Part shown: piece after piece, positions 24,752-38,587 of the stretch
Numbering within the stretch: position 1 is the stretch's first letter
Layout of the letters: each line of letters starts with the position of its first letter
NCBI GenBank assembly: GCA_021397835.1
Contig: JAJFZO010000049.1
Location: 439,001 to 503,000 of the forward strand
Length of the DNA: 64,000 nucleotides
Direction: 5' to 3'
Origin: Moringa oleifera
Taxonomy: Eukaryota; Streptophyta; Magnoliopsida; Brassicales; Moringaceae
Program-made: the position numbers and the translations under genes
The notes under the pieces: generated by a model
Database searches by the model: none
What the model was told of the DNA's origin: nothing
The model's input: the letters and a program-made list of their open reading frames with translations, nothing else

Positions 24752-27700
24752 CATATTATATTCTACTTTGTATTAGTCCAGCCAAATGGCCAAGGGATAA
24801 GAATTTTTAAGATTTTTAAAGAGGATTAAATTTTTTTTGCTCATTTGCGTTGGTATTGAATTTTTAATAGAAAGATCAAAATTAAACTCTGATCAGCTGT
24901 AAATCCTATAACCCTTATTAAATATTTTTTACATATTTGTGTAGACAAAGCCCAATACAATTTAAATTAAAAAATAAGTTACCTGTAGTTAACTAAGATC
25001 GAAATTTAGTGTTCATTTTTTTCCTTTTGAAATGCTGTACCACGTTGCAATCATGGGCTGTACATTGAGAGCCCATAAAAGGTTATGGGTTCAAGCAGAT
25101 GCTTACCAGGCTGAGTTGGCGAAGCAAGGAGGAAAACACTTGACATATGGGCAAGTTGGGTAGATTCAAGTCCGGACTCTCTCTTCTGGGCAAACTGCAT
25201 TTAGTAATACTTACACAGAGCAACTCCCCTCCCATATATGAGAACAAGACCTAAGAGCTCAGACCAGTTGGAGGCTCCTTTGTCTTTACTGGCCCAGTCT
25301 GACAAAGTAATGCGAGGTTGCATTATTATACACACTTAGGATCTGGAGCAGATACGTTAGAGCCTCTAACTGTTGGTATGCTTGGCCCAAGAAATCAAGT
25401 TGGATAATAATTCCATAACAAAAAAGTTTGTACTTGAGCACAAATACCTCAAATAATGAGTAAATTAAATTTACAAAACTGTCTCAGCCATCTTTGTTGT
25501 ATCTATTGTTCTCTACTTTGGAATAAACCTTTAGGACTTGAAGGTATAGTGTCTTCTGAAGATGATGAAGATGATTATGGGAAGATTTTAAATAATAATT
25601 TAGATAGCGATTGGAGTGGCTAAAGGGACGTCTAACTTAATCTATGTAGTGAATAACTTTGTAGAAACCGCTTGTGATCCCATTTTTGTTGTTTCTTTTG
25701 TTCTTCATTTGCATCTACATGCTTATCTTCATTGCTCTCTCTCACTCTCTCTGCATAAAAAATATTTCTCTCATAAAGATGCTTTATTGATTGATCTTGA
25801 AGGTCATACTACTCTTCTTGAGTTTTCCTCTGAGTTGTTCATTAATTTTATTGACATATATGTATAATGAGATTGGAGAGAATTGAAAGGACATACAGTA
25901 ACTCAGGTGACATTGAGACTGTCAATTATGGGCTCTCATTTTTGTTTAGTCCTTAATGATTTCTATGTTTAGATTGGTGATTGGTCACCATCATCAGATA
26001 GAAAAAACTGGGGAATTATTGTGTATAATTAAACTACATTAATGGATAATAACCATATCCATCTTTTTAAACAAATGAACATTGATATCCAATCCATCTT
26101 GTTCCAACTCAATATATTCAACAATATTTACCACATAAGATGAAAGGGAGACATGGAAGATTTAAATCTTTTAGAATGTTTAATTCTCTTTCATATTGTT
26201 GTTAGTTAAGTTTATTGAACACATGAATTCAGCCAAATGAAAGAGATTTGCCCAAAATCACAAGTTCATAACGACATACATGATGAAGAAACAAGATGAG
26301 TGTTCATATGCCCATATTAACTTCTAAATCACTGATGCCTTATATTTCTATCTATCTATTTAAAATTGCTTCATAAATCCAAAAACAATGCCGAGCTAAG
26401 TATATACGTTTTCTTTCTCTATCAGTATGATAGTAACATATTTTGTCATATTTTGTGATGATACTTTAGTATTCAGCATCAGTCGGCACCATATGCCTTA
26501 GTAGTATGAAGAAGGTCTGCATCATCACACAAGGAGAAGAAAGCTAATAATGTTGGTCGCCTTTCGAGATGCCCACACCTCCACAAAATCCTTAATGCTT
26601 GATGCCATGAACAAGCATTTTCCAATTCGGGTATTTCATGTCAACATCGATCTGTCAAAACGTTTAAAGCGCGCAGCTCACAGAGAACTAATGAAGAGGA
26701 AGGAAAAAGTCTTGGGCACTGAATTGATATGGACATGCATCCTAAAGATGCAAAAAATGGAATGCTAGATCAAAGCCTACCATAATTAATGAGGTTACTT
26801 CTAAGCTACCTTTCTATGAAATTTGGTTCTGATTATTTAAATTGCATGGATTCTTCTTTTATGGTTTTGATGTGGTTGAGATGCTTGCCTTGTATCACAC
26901 TTCCATCATTTGATATTGATCTGTGCGGACTCATGAAGACGATATATGGTTAGCACAGTGATCTCAAGCACATGGACTTCAGTATTTTGGACAAGTAAAA
27001 AGAATCAAGAAATATCTTCTCTAGTTAATTAGGTTTTGTTGTTTTGAACAATAATTTTCTTATTTCAGAGGTCAAATGTAAAAGCAGAGAGTCAATACAT
27101 ATAATTAGGTACAGCACTATTTCTTTCATTTATCCCTTAATTTTGTTATTCTTAATGAAAAATAGTGACAAGTAAATGATTAATTAGTCATTACAAAAAC
27201 CTTAATTTCTCTATGTATCTGTGAAAAAAAAACAACCTATTTATTAATTGACAACTGAAGAAGCACAAAAAAGTCATAATCTTAAGTTTTGGATTAACAA
27301 ACCAACAATTTTTTTTGAAAGAAAAAAATAATAAAGAGGATCTTGTATAGTTTATAGATGCCCTTAACTTTGAGTAGAAAACAACTATTATATAAATGGG
27401 TGACATTTCTTTGATGCCTTTATAATTAATACAAATCTATTTTTCGTTTGTGATAAAATTAACAAGTTCTGAATTGGTGTCTAATAATGTTTTCTCAAGC
27501 TACGCGTAACCTTTCCTTTGGGCCAATGCGACTCGGAGACTAGCTAGTCTGACCAATTGGTATTATGTATATAGATATGGAAAATGTATAAAATTAATGT
27601 TGTATAGTCCAACTATGATATCGTACATAATTGATACAAGTGGATTATATATATGTACTTTCATTATAAATGTATGAATATACACAAATCACATGTATCC

Positions 27701-27764
27701 CTATAATTAAACATATAATACTCAATTGGAAGAGTTGAGGAGAGGTCCATGACGCCTACATAGA

Positions 27765-27772
27765 TATATAAA
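27765..27772 (+). promoter_or_regulatory. Possible TATA box, GA 20-oxidase
   Basis: TATATAAA about 520 bases upstream of the GA 20-oxidase ATG. It fits the TATA consensus, but the implied leader is long and the DNA around it is AT-rich, so chance is a real alternative. Confidence 0.25.
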
Positions 27773-28290
27773 CCAGAATCTAGTTGGTGGGAATTGGAAT
27801 CCAAGGACCAGAAACTTTTCTTTTCCTAATGGTTCTCTGCATTATTTATTACTGTAATGCTAATCCTTTCACATACTTTATGGTACCATAGTAGCACTTT
27901 TTCATATTGCTGTACAGCCCGTGTATATACATATATGCATATCTCTTTCAGTTTCTTTTTCTTTCTTTCTCTTTTTCTTTTGATAAGGGTATATGGTATG
28001 TACTGTCTGAGTTATGGCTTCTGTCGATCTGTATTGTACCTCTAAGTAAGCCTCAAATTCAATCAAGAGAGAGAGAGGAATGACGCTACAGTGAGAACAC
28101 AATAAGATTCCAATTAATTTTATTTGTTCACGATGACCCCAATGAATAGCCTTGGCCTTTTCTGTCCTCACAAGCTCAGCTTCCTATTAAATCCTCTCCT
28201 TTCTTCTCATTTCGTCGCCCAACCAAAGTATCCAAACACTCATTCAAGTCTTCAGTTCTTTTAGGACACTAAAACAGTTCATCGTTGTGT

Positions 28291-29856
28291 ATGCCAGTAG
28301 ACAGTTGCACCTCAAACATGCCAATGCATCCTCCTGAAGCTCCTTTGCCACCACTAACCAAATCGAAAGATGATCGGAATGACCACTCTCTGGTTTTCGA
28401 TGCATCGCTTCTTCGATACGAACTCAACATACCCTCGCAGTTCATATGGCCAGACCATGAAAAGCCATGCCCAGACACCACTGAGCTTGTCATTCCTCCC
28501 ATTGACCTTGGAGGTTTCCTCTCCGGCGACCCACTTGCCGTTTCGAGAGCTTCGCAGCTTGTCAACGAGGCATGCAAGAAGCACGGGTTCTTCCTTGTCG
28601 TCAACCATGGCGTTGATTTGGGGCTTATAGCCAAAGCTCACAGGCACATGGACTCCTTCTTTGGCATGCAGCTTTCTGAGAAGCGAAGGGCACAAAGAGA
28701 GGCAGGAGACCACTGTGGGTACGCCAGTAGCTTCACTGGCAGGTTCTCTTCTAAGCTTCCATGGAAAGAAACACTTTCTTTTCGGTACTGTGCCGACAGC
28801 CAGTCCTCTCATATAGTTCAGCAGTATCTCCTTAAAGTAATGGGCGAGGATTTCAGACAATTCGGGTAAGAAAAGGGTATCATCTTTGTAATTAAACATA
28901 CATCAAGAATGCGATCAGGCATGCATGCAGAAAGAAAAGAGGTTGTCCGTCCATTCCATAACATGTCATCGGTCCATTATGGTATGTGTTTAATAGTATC
29001 TTCACAATGTGGAGGTCACCTATAAAGTAAATATCATTGCATAAGTGAAACGATTAATTCTAATTAACAAGCTAAGATCTTTTCATTTTCCTTAGGATGG
29101 TGTACCAAGAATACTGTGAAGCCATGGGCAACCTCTCTCTACAGATTATGGACCTACTGGGGACAAGTTTAGGGGTTGGAGGGGATTACTTCAAAGAATT
29201 ATTTGAAGAAAATGATTCGATAATGAGATTGAATTACTACCCACCATGCCAGAAGCCTGATTTAACTCTAGGAACTGGGCCTCACTGTGATCCCACATCC
29301 TTAACAATTCTTCATCAGGATCAAGTCGGCGGCCTTCAAGTGTTTATTGATGGAAAATGGCACTCCATCAGGCCCAACACTGAAGCTTTCGTCGTCAACA
29401 TTGGCGACACTTTCATGGTAAGGCAATCCGCATAACCAAACTTGTAAGATTTCGCGGGAAAACTATTACTTCATCTGTTAATGCCTTCTTTATTCATAGA
29501 ATACAAAACCGAGAACGAATAATGTTTTGATTAATTTGGAGTGTCACACAAAAACATAGCAAAGTCATCATGAAGTGGTTGTGATATTTCAGGCTTTATC
29601 AAACGGCATCTACAAGAGTTGCTTGCACAGGGCGGTGGTAAACAACCAAACCGTGAGGAAGTCTCTAGCTTTCTTTCTGTCTCCAAGAATGGACAAGCTG
29701 GTGACACCACCAAGTGGCTTGGTCAATGCCAAAAGTCCCAGAAAATATCCAGATTTTACATGGCAAGCTCTGCTTGAATTTACCCAAAAACATTACCGAG
29801 CTGACATGCACACCCTTGATGTCTTCTCCAACTGGATTCAACAAAAAATCACTTGA
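28291..29856 (+). CDS. GA20ox: Gibberellin 20-oxidase
   Basis: 2-Oxoglutarate/Fe(II) dioxygenase that converts GA12/GA53 stepwise to GA9/GA20 in the cytosol, a rate-limiting step of gibberellin synthesis. Three exons, 28291-28865, 29096-29417 and 29593-29856, GT-AG, 386 residues. GA20ox signatures are present: LPWKETLSF (156-164) and NYYPPCQKP (238-246). Iron ligands are His255 and Asp257 in HCDPT and His311 in [10 protein letters not shown]; the 2-oxoglutarate-binding RxS is Arg321/Ser323. The exon-1 donor within TTCGG|GTAAG and the exon-2 acceptor join to FGMVYQEYC, the usual family sequence. The start is the ATG at 28291; the in-frame codons before it (TTG TGT) are not a start. The linkage kinase-GA20ox is also seen in Arabidopsis (At4g25390/At4g25420 and At5g51770/At5g51810, recalled). 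Confidence 0.95.
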
Positions 29857-32800
29857 GAGAGCAACCAACGAGAATAACGAATAGGAAAAAGAAAAAGTTA
29901 CTTTGATGTGCTTTGTTATATGTATGCTAGGTCAAGGAGATCGTGGCACTCTTAGAGAAAAAGAAAAGTGGGAAGGACACAAGGGACCGCCGTGCTGCTC
30001 ATGGTGGAGGCTAAAAGGAAAAAGGCAACAGAAGCATCAAAAAGAGAGGCCAGTGTCCACAATTAGCTGTTAGTGGGTTCTTGTTGGAGAGAATCATATC
30101 AACGAAAGAAGCAGATTGTAGGAATAAAGAACTGAATGGGTTCCATATAGCTTCTTATCGTAATTTTCATTTGTTTATATAAAGATGGATTCTGTACACT
30201 GTTTTTGCCCCCCACTGGATGCACAGTACCTAAATTCCCAACAAAATGGTCCCTTTGGAGCACGAGGAAGACACCCAAAAACCACTCTCCAATTGATTCT
30301 TTCTTATGCCTGCATCTCTCTACCCAACCCCTTCTCCAAAATGGAGGGGAAAAAAACAACAGAAACACCTAACATAACTCAGATTACATGAGACAACAAT
30401 TTTTTGAAGTTAACATAAAGCTAATTGTTATCACACATATTTTCTTTCATCCATATATAAGAGTATATGACACAGAAATGACTAACAAATTCAGCTCTAC
30501 ATCCAGCAACCCTTTGGTTAACAGCATTTTCTAAAATTGTGCTTTCACTAACATGTGAGATTTATAGCCCTAAAATAAAAGCTCTGTTGTTTCATCTATC
30601 AGTTTGTATTTACATAATTATTTAAAGATAAGAGCAAATGAAGTAAACTAATTCACTTGCTAGTGGTGGCGTGCATCAAAGGTGGTGTATGTTCATGCAA
30701 AAGCAACCATTTCTTTTCACATAATATAAAATGCTTGCACAAAGGCCATGCAGAAGAAGAAGCAAGTGTTAGGTAAAGCTCCATATATAGTATCACTAAT
30801 AAAATGCGGGGCTTAAACTATATCACATCATAAGTTTTCCTATAATTATTATCCATTCAAATTCATAAATTTTTTTATCTTTTTCTAATCTTTTAATCAT
30901 GTAAAAGAAGGAAGAAACAAAAACAGAAGATCAACATCAAGATTATTTAGAAGAAACAAAAGGTAACAGTGACTAAAATTAAGACAAAAAGAGTAAGAAA
31001 TGATATTTTATATTTGGGGCTGCTATGCGGACATGTGGTTCAGTGGTTGGGTGGCTATCAGGCATATGTGAAAGCTACTTAGGCCTGGATCCTCACCTAA
31101 AACAGCCCTGAAAATACCCCATTATATCCTAAAACAGCCTTACATTATTATATAATTTTGAATTAAAAGGCAGAGAACCTTTTGTCTATGAGCCAATTGC
31201 ACGCAACACCTATCCTATACTTTGGCGCTCTTTTTGACAGTGGGCACCAAATGTACAACATTAGTGCTGATCATATACATGCTGGGTCCGCTAATTGCCC
31301 TGAACTTTTTTCAAGTGTCCTTGGGACTTGGGGCATCCCTAACATTATTTTCACACTACGCTTTGACTCCAACCTGATCAATAGAATTATATTTCAGGAG
31401 CTTAAACCTGTTTGCTTAGGAGTTACCTTGGACTCAAACAAGGTGCACATCCTTCCAACTTTGAGATTTTGGGCTGCTGCTTTAACCCCTTCGATCCAAG
31501 AATCCAGAGAAAAGAATTAAGAAAGAAGACATGGCAAAAAAAAAATACATGTGACTTATATATTCTTCACCTAGTCAAATGACATTAAGTCAGACAGTTG
31601 GCAGAGGTCAATAAGATTTTATTTGAGAATATTTATGCACTTACAAAGAAGATAAGAGTATCCAAGCCGTAATATATATATATACATATATCCTTATCTC
31701 ATTGTTCAAAGTCTGAACTTTTTTCAAATTTCTAGCACTAAAAAAGAAACGGAATGATAATTATTCTCAGACCTCCTTCAAAAATCCACTAATCAGTGGG
31801 ATTCTAGCATCTCCCTACAAAATAGCTTTTCTGGGGAGGCTGAAATCATTGAACCTTTTATCTAAACAGTCATTTGGATCAGACACCTTAGAATAAGCTT
31901 AGGAGCAGTCTGCACGAAAATCTAATTGTTTTCCATCTTAAACCAACTGCATTTGACAAGTAAACAATTTTGAAGTCAATTTTCAATGAGCTCAACTCTT
32001 ACCAGGCCCCTATCACCATCATGTAAGTCAAGGTGTTGGTAACAAGTTTCCATTGATTGCTCCATCAATTCAGATGTGCAAAACTTAACACGTTTTACAG
32101 AGCACTTTCCTGCCAACCAAACAGAGTCAAAAGTACCTGAAGATTATAGATCAACCCATATTGAAGAAGCTGTTTTTGGCTCTGGCACAATTGTTATTAG
32201 GAACTATGGCTGTCACTATGAAGAAAGCATATGGAGTCGCATAAATTGGTAAACAAAAATTAATCAAATTGTACATAAAGGATCTGCTACGAATATTTGC
32301 AGGACTTTGATCTTTAATGTTATTGACCATTCAAAAGCATTAACAAGGTAATAGAAATTGTCACCATGCTATGATAATTACAGTTAAGTACATGGTTCCT
32401 AAAAGCAAAGTAATTTTGACATTTAATCAGACATTAAGGACCTAGAACAACAATATTTAGACAAGAAGGATCTCATAACAGACCAATTTATTTTCCCTTT
32501 TCATCTAATGAAATCATATCATTTTCAACCCATCGTCCATCCGGACTGTTGTTCGGCATTATGAAGGAATTTTGATGGTTTCAAGATAATGGGAAACAGA
32601 GGTGACCCCTATTCTGATTCTGAGTGTGGGGGTTGGAGTTAGAAAAGATAGGTTCATCGAAGTAGGGCTTAGTGTGGTTTGTGAAAGGAACAACTACAAA
32701 TTATTAGAATAATCAGAAAAGTTGTATCACACAGCTAAGTTATATCATTCCAAGGAAAGATCAGCAGCCTTAAAATATTGGCTACAACTTGAAAACACGC

Positions 32801-33685
32801 TACACGGACGCCACGAAAAACCAGTAAGTCCTAGCAAAAGACAACTGTCTAACGGCCTGGCTTCAGAATCGGGTGATCCATACTAGTAAATGAAGAGGGT
32901 GGTCCTCTGCACTGGGGTACTTTCTGTTTATCTCCCTTCCTTTTCTTTTAGTTCAAATTGGATGAAACAGAAACTTGAAATCCTCTCGATCATATGACAC
33001 AAATTCTAGCACTCATGACCCTAGTGGGCTGTATAAGGAAGGGCCATGAATGACTAAAGAGAATAGTTCAGCCATGTATCTGATATTGTTACCTCGGTGG
33101 TTTACATATGAATTAAAGAAATGGCAATTAAAGATAAGAGCCTCATGTGTGCATCCTTGGAACACTGATCGAATTAGAAAAGTATTATTTGCTGATGTGT
33201 TGTTCTTTTATTAAAACCCAGAAAGTACTTGCACCACAAGATTGGAGTTGCTATGCACAAGCAGTCTACTGAGTTGAGTACCATTGCAAAATCAATGAAA
33301 GAACAATGAAAAAGAAACAGGAATGTATTTCTCTTGAAGCAGTCAGATCATACAACACTAGCACATAACAATTCTCCACATAAAATAAGCCTTTGTTTGG
33401 AGAAAAAATTACAGCAGATAAACGTAAATAAAAGCTACAATTTCTGTCTGCTTAAGTAAAAGAAAAATTGAAGGTCGTTTTTACATGTTTACAATGATAG
33501 GATTCTAGTTTTCTGTTCCAATTGGTGAGTGATAACAGGAACGAATTTAATGAATTAGAAAGAATAATAAACAATGTGGGATAGAAAGCAGGAAATGCAG
33601 CACAGAGAATCAAGGTCCATGCCTTCTGACACAAGAGAGAGAGAGAGAGAGTATCTGGTTGTACCTCAGTGTCCAATTATCAAGT
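29857..33685. other. Spacer between GA 20-oxidase and GAUT
   Basis: About 3.8 kb between two convergent genes (+ and -), so it should hold both 3' untranslated regions. No gene recognised; the open frame at 31182-31520 (112 codons) matches no family I know. A (AG)n tract lies at about 33637-33651. Confidence 0.5.
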
Positions 33686-36600
33686 TCATTCACTTAGGTT
33701 GCAGCCGCGAAGGTAAGGATGGTCATACTTAATGTACTTTGTCCAATAAGGCCTGTATTTTGTCATTGCCAACTCTAGCCATGGTTTCATATTGCCATTA
33801 TAATGGACAACAGCCGCATTTTCAATTTCTTTCCGATCAATGCTTGGGTTGTAACCCAAACCAAGCACATGCCATGACTTCTCAAGCGGCCGTGTCAGAC
33901 CATAGAAAGTAATCAGTCCAGGAGGCAATGTCCCAAGCTTCCAAAGTACCCTATCTTCATTCTGTCAAATGCAAAAAGACGGAAAAGAAAGACAAAACTG
34001 AGAACATAAGTAACAAATAATTTCAGTTCAAATGGTGTGGCACAGACAGGTTTTCCGGTGAGTGAAATGAGGTAAAACATAGAACAAAATAACATGCAAG
34101 GCCACAAAGTCTTCTGCTATTTCAACCTAGAGCACTAGACCCATTTGATGTGTTCGTATGCATGAAGATATTTATGTGCAGAATGAGAAAGAGCATCAGA
34201 TGAGATCGGAATGGAAATTACAAAGACTCACCATGTTTTGCCACTTATGATATATGCCAGTGATATCCTTCTTTTTCCACTCTTTCAGGTCAAAAATATT
34301 CATCCCATATGCCCACCCACAAGCATTTGGATCAAAATTTCTAGCAATATGAGGATTTGTAAAGTTAAGATATTTGTCAAAACGATGAAAGCTTTCACCA
34401 CAAGTTTCCACTGCACCATTTACTTTTCCATGGAGATCAACCGACCATAATGGAGTTAGGTCCTTCTGGACAACAATGTCATCGTCAAGAAACAAGATTT
34501 TATCCAACTTAGGATAGACCTGAGGAAGATAGAACCTTAGGTGGTTAAGCATAGAGAGATACTTTGGGTTCCGATACTTCAGATTTGAAGAACCAGATGA
34601 GAGGGTGGTTGGATGATCTGCCTTAAAATAATACTCCTTCATTGCAGCAGACTCAAGCTGCCGTAGAACAGGGCAGTAGGAAGAGTTGAGCCACTTGAAT
34701 TCATCGACATTTTCAACATGGATAGTGGCCTTTCCAGGTGGATTCAAGAGAAACCACATGTTCATCGCTCCAAAGTTAAGTTTATCAGTTACAAGATGGA
34801 ATACATGCTTTGAAGGATCCTGCAATACCAAGGGTATATTTAGTAAAAGAAAGCATCTCTTGTCATTCAACGAATTGCTCAAGTGGTGCTTGGACTCAAA
34901 ACATGCCACAGACAATAAATAAAGGAATGATTAAGCAACTTATTGGAGGAGAACACCTGAGACATTTTCATAAAATAAGGAAGTCCATACTACCTTGGCA
35001 TTTGTGATAGTTGAATTAACGACGACTGATGCAGCCAAGACATTATCAGAGAAGAGGGCATAATGGTAAAGGTTTGGATTTTCCAAATTCTCACTTCTAG
35101 GAAACTTCCTCTTCTCTGGAGGAAGGAGATAGTAATCTATGGTTAAGCGCAAAGACAAGCAATGGATACCATTTGGAATTGTCTTAGCAGCTAACTGAGC
35201 CAGGAAAGTGCTCTGTTTTTTCAAGCTCCTGACTTGTTCATCTGCTGTTTGAAGCATGGCTCTTAGCTTTCCAGTGACCAACTTGCAGTCATATAATTGT
35301 TCCCTCGCTTTTGACAGAGCTTGGCCCATGGCTTTGATTTTTGCTGCGGCACTAAAACACAAATGACAAGTGGAATATACTGTTATAAAATGCCTGCCAG
35401 AATCGTCAATATGAAAAAGGGCAAAAGACTTGCATTAAGGTACACACTCAGGAACAATAAAGACATACTATCCTTCAGCTACCTGTGATGTAGATCAGCA
35501 TCAGTTGTTGCCTCTCCTAAAGCACGCTGACTCTCTTTGAGTCTAGCCTGTAGCTCTAGAAGCAAGTCAGACTTGTTCTTCATCTTTGCAATACTCAAGT
35601 AAACCCTTGCCATTATGATTTGATCCCGTATCAAGCGCACAGTTGAATCAGAGTTCTCGTTCTCATTTTCTTTCCTCCATATATTGTATTTTCCCAGGAC
35701 TGCAGAGTCCACCGACTTGGAGCGTTCCATTGCTGCATTTTCAAGTTTTACAATTACCTCATCATCTTGTTGCACCAAGTCAGCTGCCCGCTTTTCACGT
35801 CTTTTATCTCTCAAATGCTGCAAAACCTCACAAGGGAAAGAAACTTCAAACATTGAGAAGGCAATCCAATTACACCGGCAAATGTAAAGTACTCCTAGAG
35901 TAAATCAGTTCACTCTCTAAATTGAACACCATGGATCGCTCTAGGTATTGATTGAAATGAGCAAAAAAGCCATACAACAATTGTGACACAGCTGAAGATC
36001 ATTACCCTTCGAAATATCTTCGCAGGTGTATCAGTAAATTGATTACTGCCATCTGCATGGAATAACCAGATCAGCAAGTGAGGAAGTATCTAGAGGCACG
36101 TGCAGAATGTCAAAAAGAAAGCCATTACCTCCTGAAGAACTGTCTTCTTTGGCCCTTGAGGTTCCCTGTTTAACATTGGGAGCAGTTTGGTTTGGCTTTA
36201 AGCACAATCACAATTCAAAAAGACATCAACTGGATCAGCAACTATTTGATGAAACAAATCGCGAAGCAAATAAATGTGCAATAAACAGCAGTGTGCATCA
36301 AAGTCACAGCAAAAAAATAAAATTCATACTTACCTCAGAAGTAACAGTATTCTCAAATGAAGTCCCTTGTCCAACAACTTTCCATGATGCAGACAAATTG
36401 TTCTTTCTGAAAGAATCAAGACTTAAAGGTCCCAAATCGGCAGTGCTGGCAGTGATAACATCAAGAACCTAAAAGGTCGGATTAATTAGGTGCCAGGCAG
36501 CAAATATAAAATCTGATAAAACTGAAAAACAGATAACTAGACCTAGGATTCACCAACTTGTACTTGCCTCTTTTGAGAAAAGGGATTTAACAGATTGCAG

Positions 36601-38587
36601 TGCTAGCCTTTCTCTCCAATCTACATTCTGCAAAACCCACATCCAATCAAATTTCTTTTCCTCATTATGTATAATTTAGGGAAGCCATCATATATTTCAA
36701 TACAAAACACAAGCAGTGCCAAAGGAAAAGACTTGACAAAGCTACCTGCTTGCTAGAACCAATTGGGTGATCATTTTGACCTGCACAAGTAATGAAAATC
36801 AGTTCTAGAACAGGAAACTGAAAAGCTAGATCAATAACCAGCACCAACAATGTCCAAACATAGGTAGATCAGAAACTAGAAATGCAGGCAGGGCAAGAAC
36901 ACAAGAGTCTAGAACCAAATTGCAACATATCAATTCATTTAAATTTCAGGCTTTTGAAGCTTTACATGAAAATTATTGTATCATCCGATGTACGACTTAC
37001 ATTAGACTGTTATTCATGCACAGATGCCAAAAATGTAATTTAGTATTCTGGAAATTCAGGACATGTCAAAGTAGCTGTTAGCCAACACAGCGGACAACAA
37101 TGTAGAGAGAATTCTTTTTCAGAAACCATTTGTTCCAGAAAGTCAGGTTGCCTGCTCTGTTGATTCTTGACTACAACCTTCCTTGGGGAAGACAAGAGCA
37201 TGAAAAGTGCCAATAAATCTGTTGACTACAACCTTCATTTTAATTTTTGGATGTCCTTTCAGTTAGACATGTTTTTGGCCTTACAACGTCAGTAAGAGCC
37301 TAACTATCAAATTTGTAAAGCCCCCATTCCATTACCAAAAATAGTTCCCAAACAAGCAATATGACAGGACAAAAAGAGAAGAAAAAGGGAAAAAGACAAA
37401 GGAAAAAAAAAAGAAAAAAAAGGAGCAAATGTAGTATTGTTTTAAACCATTCAATGCAATAAGGACATGCAGATGAGTTTTCATGTTTAAATTAGGCAAC
37501 GTTGTCTGAACATTGAACACAAAACACCTCTGACAGTTAAGAGGTAAGCTAGTAATACTACCAATTACTAACCAGATTTATCAGTGTTTTCCATTTTTTT
37601 TACCTCTTTTCCTCATCTCTAGAAGCCTTCAACTAATATCAGAAAGCTCTTAGTGATAAATGTTTCCATAAAGTCCACAAGCACCTAACTCAAGCATCTA
37701 CAATGTACTGAAATTGCTATCATTAGACGCTGATGATACTGATTCCTATGCAGTCCTTGACAAACTCATATATCTCTGATTTCCTACTCCTTTGCTGCTC
37801 CTTTAATCACAAATCAAGGCAGCCACCAGCAGACTTTAGTTCCACGGACTCGTAATCTTAAAGCATGACTTGCTTCCTGCCTTAACTTAAACAAACTTCA
37901 TACTCCTCAATATTACTTTTGCCCATGCTCATTGTACGCCATGCACATCATGATCCCCAATGACAACTAACATTTCAACCAGTCAGTAAGAACTTCACAC
38001 CATAACTTATCTTAACTTATCTGAATTTAAAGCACGTTGTGATAACTTCATATAAGGTTTTCCTTAGATCTGAGTAAAGCTTTTGATGTCATTTTGAAAG
38101 ACACTCCCCCTACTTGGGGTCAGCAAGGGATTCCTAAGCACTTCATATTCAGAATATGATGAATACATTTTCATTAGAGTAACAAATAATTAAAGCCATC
38201 ACATAAATGCAAGTTGCAATAAGAGTAAAAAGAAACAGGAAAGAAAAAGAGCTACAGCATGAAACTCAGGTGCTTTTTGCACGTATTTATAAAAAAGATA
38301 ATTCTTCCATCTCAAATGCGAAAAAGAAAACATCATAATCGCGAAGCGTTGCATACACCAGGAAGTGAGATCTAAAAGAGAAGTATTAGAGAATAAAGAA
38401 AAACTAAGGATCAAATTCGCAAAGAGAGCTAACCAATTGAAGCGCCAGGATGAAGTACACGTCCGACAAAGAAAACAAAAGGCGTCAGAACACAGAAGAA
38501 AACGAGAACCGCAATAGGGAATCGAGATCCGCCGCCGCCTCTGTTCCTGTGGACGGCCGCACTCGATAATCCGCGTTTTAAAGCCAT
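33686..38587 (-). CDS. GAUT1: Galacturonosyltransferase GAUT1-like (pectin synthesis)
   Basis: Golgi type II membrane glycosyltransferase family 8 enzyme that elongates homogalacturonan from UDP-GalA. Ten exons read from high to low: 38587-38434, 36780-36746, 36627-36568, 36468-36334, 36195-36129, 36052-36006, 35817-35483, 35351-34994, 34819-34232, 33961-33686; 684 residues, phases all consistent. It starts MALKRGLS, has a single membrane anchor (about 24-43), then NVDWRERLALQSVKSLFSKE and LRDKRREKRAADLV, a coiled stem, and the GT8 domain with LDDD (508-511) and HYNGNMKPWLE near the C-terminus. Close to Arabidopsis GAUT1 (673 residues). The intron after the 60-base exon begins GC, not GT (AAAGAG|GCAAGT); using the nearby GT would break the frame. 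GAUT1 acts with GAUT7 in a complex (family knowledge). Confidence 0.94.

Larger units (their letters stand above)
24533..28290. other. Long spacer upstream of the GA 20-oxidase
   Basis: About 3.7 kb with no recognisable gene. Short frames at 25616-25867 and 26550-26768 have no known domain and no splice-compatible neighbours. The last 450 bases are pyrimidine-rich and presumably hold the GA 20-oxidase promoter and leader. Confidence 0.5.

Noticed and set aside
25616..26768. Open frames at 25616-25867 and 26550-26768
   Set aside because: No recognisable domain and no plausible splice partners; lengths expected by chance.
31182..31520. 112-codon open frame between GA20ox and GAUT
   Set aside because: Begins in an uncertain context and resembles no plant family; most likely chance, although a transcript would change this.
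38106..38130. CCCCTACTTGGGGTCAGC, similar to a word common in some plant retroelements
   Set aside because: Only one short word and no element ends or coding sequence around it, so no element can be called.
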